From Companilactobacillus mishanensis (GTDB lineage Bacteria; Bacillota; Bacilli; Lactobacillales; Lactobacillaceae), in NCBI RefSeq assembly GCF_003946505.1, contig NZ_RHON01000002.1, positions 335,757 through 399,756 on the forward strand: a DNA stretch of 64,000 bases, given 5' to 3'. A model generated the notes under the pieces. It did not search any database. It worked only from the letters and a program-made list of their open reading frames with translations, and was not told the DNA's origin. The position numbers and the translations under genes were made by a program. Numbering within the stretch: position 1 is the stretch's first letter; every line of letters begins with the position of its first letter. Below, in pieces: positions 18,470 to 25,806 of the stretch.

Positions 18470-19101
18470 GTAAGAACGCTTATATAATTTTTTCCAAAAT
18501 ACCGGAGGCAGGCTTTGTTAAAACTAGAATGCAGCCAGATCTAACACCAGAGGATTCTTCGAGAATACAATCACGGATGTTGACGCATATTATCGAATTG
18601 AGCGAAAGCTTAGAAGATTTAGCCGATGTATTCCTGGTATACCAAGCACATGATGAACGAATTAAGAACGAGTTTTTATCAAAAGTTCCCACCGATATCC
18701 AGACCTTTCCACAAGTTGGCGAGATTTTAGGTAATAAGATGAGTACAGCCATCAAGACGGTTCAAAGAATGGGTTATGACAAAGTTGTTTTAACGGGAAG
18801 TGATATTCCTGGTTTAACTGCGGATGTTGTTAGATCAGCCTTTGATGGCTTAACTGACCATGATGTGACTCTCGGACCAACCTTTGATGGCGGCTATTAT
18901 CTCTTTGGGACTAACGATCATGATTCGGACGAATTTCTAGATGCAGACATTTCTTGGAGTACTAACAGTGTCTTGGAAACTACCATTACTTTATTCAAAC
19001 AGGCCCATAAGAGTTGCTTTCTAACTGATGCATTGCTTGATGTTGATTTTAAGAGAGATTTGAAACAGCTTGATAATAAAACCGTACAGGAGTTGCTATG
19101 A
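18466..19101 (+). CDS. DUF2064/TIGR04282-like nucleotidyl- or glycosyltransferase (rSAM/selenodomain-associated transferase 1)
   Basis: The 211-residue GT-A protein starts at TTG within the TTGA overlap of the previous stop. It shows the family pattern: IIFSKIPEAGFVKTRMQPDLTPE at the N-terminus, VVLTGSDIPGLTADVV (acidic metal site) and LGPTFDGGYYLFG. Relatives resemble CofC/MobA-like nucleotidyltransferases. Together with the TIGR04283 gene it forms the usual transferase 1/2 pair, here separated by a kinase-like gene. The product is unknown; a nucleotide-activated intermediate is a reasonable guess. Confidence 0.78.
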   Translation: MSKNAYIIFSKIPEAGFVKTRMQPDLTPEDSSRIQSRMLTHIIELSESLEDLADVFLVYQAHDERIKNEFLSKVPTDIQTFPQVGEILGNKMSTAIKTVQRMGYDKVVLTGSDIPGLTADVVRSAFDGLTDHDVTLGPTFDGGYYLFGTNDHDSDEFLDADISWSTNSVLETTITLFKQAHKSCFLTDALLDVDFKRDLKQLDNKTVQELL

Positions 19102-19955
19102 AATTAATTTACGATTGTGATAATACCATGGGACTCAAAGAGAAAGATGTCGATGATGGATTGGCACTTCTATATTTGAACAAACAGTCTGATATTGATA
19201 TTTTGGGATTAACTTTGACGTTTGGTAATGGAACTGTTAAGCAAGTTGAACGACAGACTAGTCAAATGATCGATATGTTTTCACTCGAAATACCATACTA
19301 TTTAGGTAATGAGAAGGACACTGAGGGGACTTCACCAGCGGCGGAATATTTAGTCGAACAGGTCAATAAATATCCTGGAGAAATAACTATTTTAGCTACT
19401 GGTAGTTTAAGAAATATGAAAGATGCACAAGACATTGATTCGAATTTCTATGACAAGGTTGCGCAAATAGTAATCATGGGTGGCCGATTTGATGATTTAT
19501 TCATTAACAATATCCATGTGGATGAATTAAATTTTTCCATTTGTCCCGCAGGATTTGAGAGCGTCTTTAAAGGATCCACTAAATTGACAATTGTCAGTGG
19601 ACAATACATTTCAGATAAGCCAACTCTGCGTTCTGATTTTAGGTTCTTAAAGTCCAGTGATGATGATAAAAACACATGGTTACACGAGACACTTTCAAAT
19701 TGGATGGTGTTTAATCAAAAAATTTGGCAACTGGATGGGTTCATCAATTGGGATACGTTGACAGCCTTTGCGATAACTAAACCAGATTATTTCAAGACTG
19801 AAACTGTCACAACGAATAACGAACGGGCTGACTTTTCAACAGGCCTGATAGTGATGGATCCTAGTGGTGATAGACAAATCAATTTAGTGACCGATGTTCC
19901 TGGATTGACACAAATCAATCTGGAACTAGTGTCGGCGTTAAACTCATATTTGTAG
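19098..19955 (+). CDS. nucleoside hydrolase family protein (IUNH-like) with inserted Asp motif
   Basis: The 285-residue protein belongs to the inosine/uridine nucleoside hydrolase fold, which cleaves N-glycosidic bonds with a Ca2+ site. The usual DTDPGxDDAxAL motif is expanded to DCDNTMGLKEKDVDDGLAL: Asp6 and Asp8 are kept, and the second pair falls at Asp19-Asp20. Further marks are GTSPAAEYLVEQV, ILATGSLRN, IVIMGG and the C-terminal GFINWDTLTAF (metal Asp). It overlaps the transferase 1 gene by 4 bases. In this operon it might remove or recycle a nucleoside part of the imported or synthesised compound (inference). Confidence 0.8.
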   Translation: MKLIYDCDNTMGLKEKDVDDGLALLYLNKQSDIDILGLTLTFGNGTVKQVERQTSQMIDMFSLEIPYYLGNEKDTEGTSPAAEYLVEQVNKYPGEITILATGSLRNMKDAQDIDSNFYDKVAQIVIMGGRFDDLFINNIHVDELNFSICPAGFESVFKGSTKLTIVSGQYISDKPTLRSDFRFLKSSDDDKNTWLHETLSNWMVFNQKIWQLDGFINWDTLTAFAITKPDYFKTETVTTNNERADFSTGLIVMDPSGDRQINLVTDVPGLTQINLELVSALNSYL

Positions 19956-19970
19956 CTAAAAGGGGAATAA

Positions 19971-20372
19971 ATGAAAATAGCAAGACGTATTATCATGGTA
20001 GTTTTGTTTTTGTTGCAGCTGGTATTTTTGTGGGCTCCTCGCGAGCTCGACACACTTTACAACACAAGATTGGGATTTATGAGACAAATACTTTTTATGA
20101 ATGAAAACTATCCTGTATACATTACAGAGATAGTCTTCTGGATCCTGATATTTATCGCGCTTGTGTTGTTGATCAGATGGATCATGAAATTTGTCCAGCA
20201 CAAAAAATGGAACAGTTGGTTAAGTTATATCTGGATGTTTCTGGTACTCTTGTGGGTCATTGCTTTTGCAATCGTACCGACAAATCAAGTTTCACCATTG
20301 TATCTATATAATTTGACCAGTTTCAATATAGTAGTTTTATTAAATTATGTGATTATCGGAATTTCAAAATAA
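19971..20372 (+). CDS. small integral membrane protein, unknown function
   Basis: The 133-residue protein has an N-terminal hydrophobic segment and three further ones (about residues 5-20, 50-70, 78-102 and 112-130), with RELDTLYNTRLGFM in the first loop. I do not recognise a family. The gene lies 15 bases after the nucleoside hydrolase gene and 18 before the last rhodanese, so it is part of the operon and may be an accessory subunit. Confidence 0.65.
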   Translation: MKIARRIIMVVLFLLQLVFLWAPRELDTLYNTRLGFMRQILFMNENYPVYITEIVFWILIFIALVLLIRWIMKFVQHKKWNSWLSYIWMFLVLLWVIAFAIVPTNQVSPLYLYNLTSFNIVVLLNYVIIGISK

Positions 20373-20390
20373 TAATTTGGAGGAAGAGAT

Positions 20391-20711
20391 ATGTCAATAT
20401 TTACAAGAATCAAGAGTATGCCATTAGATGATTTTATTAAGGATGTTATGCCTACCGATCCAACAATTATCGATGTTCGTCGTCCAGAAAGATATATCAA
20501 TGAAGGACACATTGCTGGTGCAGTAAATATTCCTAGAGTAGAAATTGGTGACTATTCACCAACTGGCAAAGTCTATATCATTTGTCACTCGGGTGTTGAT
20601 AGTAAAAAAGCCAGCCGTAATTTGACAGCTAGAGGCTTTGATTGTGTCAATGTTGAAGGTGGAATGATCACTTGGACAGGTGATCGAGTTTTTGGTAAAG
20701 ACCCAGAGTAG
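20391..20711 (+). CDS. single-domain cytoplasmic rhodanese
   Basis: The 106-residue rhodanese has no signal peptide. It contains IIDVRRPERYINEGHIAGAVNIP (CH2A-type segment) and the active-site loop IICHSGVDSKKA with Cys65, ending in VEGGMITW. GGAGG precedes the ATG. It closes the operon that opened with a secreted rhodanese, so sulfane-sulfur chemistry is represented on both sides of the membrane. No clear terminator follows before the ssrA promoter. Confidence 0.88.
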   Translation: MSIFTRIKSMPLDDFIKDVMPTDPTIIDVRRPERYINEGHIAGAVNIPRVEIGDYSPTGKVYIICHSGVDSKKASRNLTARGFDCVNVEGGMITWTGDRVFGKDPE

Positions 20712-20770
20712 ATTAATTTTATATATTCCTTGTAATGCGAGCTTGCAAGTTATAAGATAAGCGTTGCTGA

Positions 20771-20799
20771 TTGATTAAGTAATAAATATCAGTTAGTAT
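20771..20799 (+). promoter_or_regulatory. probable promoter of ssrA
   Basis: TTGATT (20771-20776) and TAGTAT (20794-20799) have 17-base spacing and end about 16 bases before the mature tmRNA 5' end. Confidence 0.45.
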
Positions 20800-20815
20800 T
20801 AATAAGGAATATCAC

Positions 20816-21180
20816 GGGGATGTTCTGGATTCGACATGTGTAATAGCATGTAGGCTGCACTTCGGTTTTCATGTTCCGTAAAAACATCCAGTTTATTATA
20901 ACTGCAAAAAATAATAACTCTTACGCATTAGCTGCCTAAAAACAGTCTAATCGTGATCCGTCTGACTTTGCTCAAGGGTCAGAGCCGGGTCTCAAATTAA
21001 TTGAGCTACGTTTGATTTGTCCCGCCTGAACAAGTTAAAAAGAGATTAATCAGGGTTAGCCGCTGTGGCTAGCCAGGTTGTGCGGCGTTCATAGTGGCGA
21101 AACTTTAAATTGTACAACTATGAGTGTAGAAGTTTACATAGCGTTATGCTTGGACAGGGGTTCGATTCCCCTCATCTCCA
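20816..21180 (+). ncRNA. ssrA: transfer-messenger RNA (tmRNA)
   Basis: The 5' end GGGGATGTTCTGGATTCGAC and the 3' end with T-arm GGGGTTCGATTCCCC and ATCTCCA are the tRNA-like ends; GGGGATG pairs with CATCTCC to form the acceptor stem. The tag ORF at 20904-20939 encodes AKNNNSYALAA followed by TAA. It rescues stalled ribosomes and marks incomplete peptides for proteolysis. The CCA tail is not encoded after the discriminator A at 21180. Confidence 0.97.
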
Positions 21181-21185
21181 TATTA

Positions 21186-21225
21186 AAAATACAGTAATCA
21201 GTTTTTCTGATTACTGTATTTTTTT
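21186..21225 (+). terminator. ssrA terminator
   Basis: AAATACAGTAATCAG and CTGATTACTGTATTT form a 15-bp stem with a TTTT loop, then a T run. Confidence 0.92.
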
Positions 21226-21254
21226 GTCTAGTTATTTAACGTCGGTTGCTGACA

Positions 21255-21370
21255 AAAAGAAAAGGCCCCACATCATCCTGATGTGGGACCTCGGACAGCT
21301 ATGCAACGGATCTTGGAATGTGCTAGCTGCCACTTTTGAATCACAGGTAGGCTACCTGCACTGAATAGCA
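21255..21370 (-). ncRNA. putative small structured RNA, minus strand
   Basis: Read on the minus strand this segment forms three successive hairpins. CAGGTA-gcc-TACCTG lies at 21344-21358. A longer stem (CAGCTA paired with TAGCTG, plus GCA/TGC with one bulge) lies in the middle. Last comes GGTCCCACATCA-gga-TGATGTGGGGCC (21264-21290), followed by CCTTTTCTTTTT, an intrinsic terminator. In two stems the pair that is U-G or G-U on the minus strand would be a C-A mismatch on the plus strand, so the minus strand is the likely transcript. No confident promoter or known family was identified. Confidence 0.5.
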
Positions 21371-21439
21371 TACAGATATTTTTAATTAATTACTAGTTTT
21401 TTCAGTCAATTCGATAAATCTATTTATGTTTTTAAGCCC

Positions 21440-21565
21440 AACAGTTTAGTTATTGAATAATACAATATCCGAAACAAGCACAATTTATGTAGTTCCAATG
21501 TGCTTTATTGTAATAGGGCAAGAATTATTAGTAAGTATTCTCCAAATAGTTCTTGTCCTTTTTTG
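21440..21565 (+). ncRNA. putative small structured RNA with terminator, plus strand
   Basis: A two-part stem (TACAATA 21461-21467 with TATTGTA 21506-21512; AAGCACA 21476-21482 with TGTGCTT 21499-21505; an 8-base bulge on one side) is followed directly by a 15-bp terminator stem. That stem runs from 21515 to 21559, has a 15-base loop, contains two G-U pairs that only work on the plus strand, and is followed by six Ts. No ORF precedes it. The 5' end is a guess. Confidence 0.45.
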
Positions 21566-21591
21566 GTAACAATGAGAAAATGAATAGTACA

Positions 21592-21611
21592 TAAAGTTCA
21601 GTTGAACTTTA
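21592..21611. repeat. 20-bp palindrome in the ssrA-EPS intergenic region
   Basis: TAAAGTTCA-GT-TGAACTTTA is a near-perfect palindrome that looks like a protein-binding site. There is no adjacent gene start to assign it to. Confidence 0.45.
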
Positions 21612-21781
21612 GCCAAATGAAAAATAAAAAATATACTTTTGGGAAGATTTTCTTTTTGATAAATTTCCGAAATTATTTGGAATGCATTATATATGATGGA
21701 ACAAAGCAGTTAATTTACTGATATATTAAAATTGTTGTTAGTATGCGAACAGTTTTATGTGAAAAGAATAATAGAGTCTTC

Positions 21782-21813
21782 AAGCTCAGCCTATAAGGTT
21801 GGGCTTTTTTTGT
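21782..21813 (+). terminator. orphan intrinsic terminator upstream of the EPS operon
   Basis: GCTCAGCC-tataa-GGTTGGGC with two G-U pairs that require the plus strand, then seven Ts. No gene precedes it, so it ends read-through, a short RNA, or acts as a leader attenuator of the EPS operon. The sequence between 21612 and 21781 is AT-rich with no gene that I can support. Confidence 0.7.
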
Positions 21814-21845
21814 GTTCACTTAGATTTAGTACACTCACAAACACT

Positions 21846-21948
21846 GGTAGATTGGTCTATATCACTGAGTTAAAAGGGAAATAATATTTATAAATCTACC
21901 TTGTGATTTCATGAGCGTTTATGTCAAATTCGAATGGACGTTCGAATT
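21846..21948 (+). promoter_or_regulatory. two inverted repeats in the EPS operon leader
   Basis: GGTAGATT (21846-21853) pairs with AATCTACC (21893-21900), and AATTCGAA (21927-21934) with TTCGAATT (21941-21948). Both lie within 190 bases of the first EPS gene and could be regulator sites or leader hairpins. Confidence 0.4.
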
Positions 21949-22031
21949 GAAACGGATTAAATTTAGGGAAACAAGTAGAGTAATTAACTTTTTAGGTACA
22001 TTTCAACTATATATATTTTCGGAGGTATTCA

Positions 22032-22805
22032 GTGAAATCTGAACAAACCATTAGTATGCTCCAAATTCTGCGCATACTTCGTAAACACATAAAGGCCATT
22101 TTATTCTCAACCATAATTGTGGGATTAATGTCCGCCTTTGCATCATTTTATCTAATAACTCCTAAGTACAGTGCAACAACTGAGATCCTTGTAAATAGGA
22201 AGTTGTCCTCACAAATGCAGGGAGCACAATTTCAACAAGCCCAAGCTGACGTCCAAATGATCAGTACGTATAAGGATATCATCACAAGTCCTACAGTGTT
22301 ACGTGAAGTAAATAAAGTGATGAAGGATAAGCCAGGTTATCCAGGTACAGTCTCTAAGTTAAAGAAAGTTATTAAGATTGACAGTTCACAGAATTCTCAA
22401 GTGTTTTCGGTTACTACTAAGTTGAGTAATGCCAAAACCGCTGCTAAGACTTCCAATGAAATTGCTAAGGTCTTTAAAAACAAAATTGGAAAAATCATGA
22501 GTATTAATAATGTTTCAATCGTTTCGGAAGCAGATATAACGAATAAGCCTGTTAGTCCAAGGAAAACAATTAATATCATTGCAGGGATTGTAATAGGCAT
22601 ACTTTTGGGTATCGTTGTGGCATTTCTAATAGAACTAAATGATCGAACTGTAAGATCAGAAAGATTTATAACTGATGACTTAGGATTGCGTAATCTTGGT
22701 TTTGTGAGCGAAATAAAACAACGAGACATTGTTAAAAATGTGAAACGAAAAAAAGCAAAGTTAGTTATCGGAACAAACCAAAATCGAAATACTAGGAGGG
22801 TCTAG
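22032..22805 (+). CDS. EPS chain-length determinant / kinase activator (Wzz family)
   Basis: The 257-residue Wzz-domain protein has two membrane helices (about residues 20-40 and 177-197) flanking an extracytoplasmic domain beginning YSATTEILV. The proline-rich NKPVSPRKT precedes the second helix. It activates the following tyrosine kinase and regulates polymer length. GTG start with GGAGG upstream. First gene of the exopolysaccharide operon. Confidence 0.92.
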   Translation: MKSEQTISMLQILRILRKHIKAILFSTIIVGLMSAFASFYLITPKYSATTEILVNRKLSSQMQGAQFQQAQADVQMISTYKDIITSPTVLREVNKVMKDKPGYPGTVSKLKKVIKIDSSQNSQVFSVTTKLSNAKTAAKTSNEIAKVFKNKIGKIMSINNVSIVSEADITNKPVSPRKTINIIAGIVIGILLGIVVAFLIELNDRTVRSERFITDDLGLRNLGFVSEIKQRDIVKNVKRKKAKLVIGTNQNRNTRRV

Positions 22806-22807
22806 AA

Positions 22808-23548
22808 ATGGTATTTCCATTCAAAAAGAAGCGTAAACGATTAGACGAATTTAGTTTGAAGCATGGAGTTGGACTGGTTACCTATAATGAGCCGAATAAC
22901 ATGATTTCGGAACAGTTTAATACCATCAGAACCAATATCCAATTTTCGTCTATTGATAAACAATTAAAATCAATCCTATTCACTTCATCTGCACCTTCTG
23001 AAGGTAAATCAACTGTAAGCAATAATGTCGCTGTAAGTTGGGCAAAGCAGGAAGAAAAGGTTGTTTTAATTGATGCAGATCTTCGACGACCAACGATACA
23101 CAAAACATTCGATATCAATAATCAAAATGGTATTTCAAATTACTTATTAGGAAATACAAGTTTAGAAGAAATCATTAAAAAAACGATGGTTCCAAATCTG
23201 TATGTTATTCCAAGTGGGCCAATTCCACCCAATCCATCGGAACTATTGGGAAGTAAGCGTGTCGAGAAACTATTTTTGGAATTACAAGATCAGTTTGATT
23301 TATTAATATTTGATGCGCCACCTGTTAACTCAGTTACGGATGCGCAGGTGTTAGCAAGCAAAGTGGATGGGGTTGTTTTAGTTGTTCCGCAAGGCTTAGC
23401 TGAAAAAAGTGGAGTGATCCACGCGAAGAATGCCTTAAATATGGTCCATGCAAATATACTCGGTGCAATTATGAATCGAGTTTCTCAAGAAAAAATGGAA
23501 AGCTATTATGGCACTAAATACGGTGGATATTATGGAGTTACGAAATGA
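22808..23548 (+). CDS. EPS tyrosine-protein kinase (CpsD/Wze type)
   Basis: The 246-residue BY-kinase has Walker A SAPSEGKSTVSNN, Walker A' VVLIDADLRRP, Walker B LLIFDAPP and a C-terminal tyrosine cluster (ESYYGTKYGGYYG), the autophosphorylation tail. It works with the membrane Wzz protein encoded two bases upstream. It overlaps the phosphatase gene by 4 bases. Confidence 0.94.
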   Translation: MVFPFKKKRKRLDEFSLKHGVGLVTYNEPNNMISEQFNTIRTNIQFSSIDKQLKSILFTSSAPSEGKSTVSNNVAVSWAKQEEKVVLIDADLRRPTIHKTFDINNQNGISNYLLGNTSLEEIIKKTMVPNLYVIPSGPIPPNPSELLGSKRVEKLFLELQDQFDLLIFDAPPVNSVTDAQVLASKVDGVVLVVPQGLAEKSGVIHAKNALNMVHANILGAIMNRVSQEKMESYYGTKYGGYYGVTK

Positions 23549-24321
23549 GCTTGATTGACCTACATTGTCACATTTTGCCAGGCGTAGATGATGGAGCAGC
23601 GGATTTATCAACTGCCTTAGAACTTGCAAAAGCGGCGGTTGATCAAGGTGTCGGTCATATATTATTAACGCCACATCATATGGATAGGCAATATTTGAAT
23701 CATAAACAAGAACTGTTAAACAAAGTTGCTAGATTTCAAACATGTATTGATGAAGCACAGATTCCGTTAACAGTTTTTTGTGGCCAAGAAGTTCATATTA
23801 ATGGCGAACTAATTCATGCGATAGAGACGGATGATGTTCTATTTATGGATGAAGCAAATCGGTATTTATTATTGGAATTGCCTCACAGTGACATTCCAAC
23901 TTACGCATCTAATTTAATTTTTGAATTAGTCTCCAGACAAATTATCCCGGTAATTGCACATCCGGAGCGAAACGTGATAATTCAGAAGAATCCTGAAAAA
24001 TTATATGAATTAGTTTCTCAGGGATGTCTAACTCAAATTACAGCTGGTAGTTACTTAGGAATTTTTGGCCAAGAAGTTGAAAGATTAACCGGAAAAATTA
24101 TCCAGGCAAATTTAGGAACTGTCTTTTCTTCTGATGCCCATAATTTTCAGGGACGTCGCTTTCTGATGAAGGATGCTTTTGACAAACTTAACCAAGAGTA
24201 CCCTGAAAAAACTGAAGTTTTTAAACAGAATGCTAAAGACATTATCAATGGTGAAAATGTTGGACCAGTTAATTTCAAACAAATAAAAGAGATGACAAAA
24301 AAGAAATTTTGGTTATTTTAG
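23545..24321 (+). CDS. EPS tyrosine phosphatase (CpsB/Wzb type, PHP fold)
   Basis: The 258-residue manganese-dependent PHP-family phosphatase has LIDLHCHILPGVDDGA at the N-terminus (metal histidines), LLTPHHM, IAHPERN and FSSDAHNF. It reverses phosphorylation of the preceding kinase and so modulates polymer synthesis. Confidence 0.93.
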   Translation: MSLIDLHCHILPGVDDGAADLSTALELAKAAVDQGVGHILLTPHHMDRQYLNHKQELLNKVARFQTCIDEAQIPLTVFCGQEVHINGELIHAIETDDVLFMDEANRYLLLELPHSDIPTYASNLIFELVSRQIIPVIAHPERNVIIQKNPEKLYELVSQGCLTQITAGSYLGIFGQEVERLTGKIIQANLGTVFSSDAHNFQGRRFLMKDAFDKLNQEYPEKTEVFKQNAKDIINGENVGPVNFKQIKEMTKKKFWLF

Positions 24322-24343
24322 ACCAAATTTAATAGGTAAAAAT

Positions 24344-25006
24344 ATGGAATATTTTAATACAGAGGAAGTTAATAGTTACATTACAAAAAAACCAACATTA
24401 TATCTTTTCTTTAAACGAGTTATTGATATTACCGTATCCATCATTGCATTAGTGGGAATCAGCCCGATTTTTCTGATCATTTTGATAGCAAACATTTGCT
24501 GTAAAGGGAATCGTGGACCGCTATTGTATAAGCAAGTCAGAATTGGATTAAACGGGAAAAAGTTTGGTATGTATAAATTCCGTTCGATGATTGTTAATGC
24601 TGAGACAAGATTACTAGAAGATAAAGAATTATATAAAAAATATGTGGCAAATAACTACAAGTTAAAACCTGAACACGATCCAAGAATTACTTGTTTAGGT
24701 CGTTTGCTCAGAAAAACATCGGTTGATGAATTACCTCAATTCATAAATATCTTGAAGGGTCATATGAGTTTGATTGGCCCAAGACCTGTGATTGAGGCAG
24801 AACTTAAAGAATATGATCGTGAAAAATTACTATCAGTTAAACCTGGTGCCATGGGTCTATGGCAAGCATCAGGCCGTTGCAACGTAGGATACCCAGAAAG
24901 GGCAAATATCGAGATGGAATATATCGATAAGGCCTGTGCAAAATTGGATTTTAAAATCATGATTGGTAATCTAATTAGCGTTTTTAAATGCCGCGGGGCT
25001 TACTAA
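24344..25006 (+). CDS. undecaprenyl-phosphate sugar phosphotransferase (EPS priming enzyme)
   Basis: The 220-residue bacterial sugar transferase has an N-terminal membrane helix (about residues 27-47), the catalytic core GPLLYKQVRIGLNGKKFGMYKFRSM, the LRKTSVDELPQ motif and LIGPRPV. It transfers the first sugar-1-phosphate to the lipid carrier on the cytoplasmic face. Whether galactose or glucose is used cannot be told. Confidence 0.93.
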   Translation: MEYFNTEEVNSYITKKPTLYLFFKRVIDITVSIIALVGISPIFLIILIANICCKGNRGPLLYKQVRIGLNGKKFGMYKFRSMIVNAETRLLEDKELYKKYVANNYKLKPEHDPRITCLGRLLRKTSVDELPQFINILKGHMSLIGPRPVIEAELKEYDREKLLSVKPGAMGLWQASGRCNVGYPERANIEMEYIDKACAKLDFKIMIGNLISVFKCRGAY

Positions 25007-25029
25007 TCTTAAAGAAAAGGGAAACATAC

Positions 25030-25794
25030 TTGGATAACGTCAAAGTTTTGGTTGCATCACATAAAAAGGCGGAAATGCCATCAAATGAATTATATATGCC
25101 GATTTTAGTAGGATCCTATAAAAATTACCAAGAGGATATTAATTATCAAAGGGATGACGTTGGTGAAAATATTTCCGAAAAGAATCCTAATTATAATGAG
25201 TTGACAGCCATCTATTGGGCATGGAAAAACATGGGAAATGCAGAAGCAGTAGGTTTGGTTCATTATCGACGGCTTTTTGTGAAAAATAAAACTGAACTAT
25301 TATCACAAGAAGACATCGAGAAAAGTTTCGAAACTTATGATGTGATTTTGCCAAAATTACGGAAATATTATGTTGAGACAAATTACCTTCATTATATACA
25401 TGCACATAATGAAGAACCTTTGATGATGACTAGGCGAATTATTGAAAAATATCACAATTCGTATTTGTCTTCGTTTGACACTGTAATGAATTCAACCAGT
25501 GCACATATGTTTAATATGTTCATTATGAAACCGAAAATTTTTAATAGTTATTGTGAATGGCTTTTTGATATTTTAAAAAAGCTTGAAGAAAATATTTATG
25601 TCGAAGATTATTCTGAACAAGAATCACGTGTTTTTGGATATGTCTCGGAGGTTTTGATGGATGTTTGGATCAAAAAAAATAATATTAACTATTGTGAACA
25701 TGATTGGATGCAAGTAAACGGTGAAAAGAAGTTAACCAAAGCGATGCATTTGATTTTACGAAAGTTTGGTTTAAGTAAAAGAACTCACTTTTAA
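25030..25794 (+). CDS. DUF4422 glycosyltransferase
   Basis: The 254-residue DUF4422 protein is a putative GT-A type glycosyltransferase: VLVASHKKAEMP, LTAIYWAWKNMGNAEAVGLVHYRRLF, DVILPKLR. The start is placed at TTG 25030, which has AAAGGG eight bases upstream and begins directly with the conserved strand; an ATG at 24988 would overlap the previous gene by 19 bases. Likely adds a sugar to the EPS repeat unit. Confidence 0.85.
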   Translation: MDNVKVLVASHKKAEMPSNELYMPILVGSYKNYQEDINYQRDDVGENISEKNPNYNELTAIYWAWKNMGNAEAVGLVHYRRLFVKNKTELLSQEDIEKSFETYDVILPKLRKYYVETNYLHYIHAHNEEPLMMTRRIIEKYHNSYLSSFDTVMNSTSAHMFNMFIMKPKIFNSYCEWLFDILKKLEENIYVEDYSEQESRVFGYVSEVLMDVWIKKNNINYCEHDWMQVNGEKKLTKAMHLILRKFGLSKRTHF

Positions 25795-25806
25795 AGGAGT
25801 GATCGA

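Noticed and set aside
21110..21364. 84-codon plus-strand frame starting in ssrA
   Set aside because: It begins inside the tmRNA and crosses its terminator; no ribosome site.
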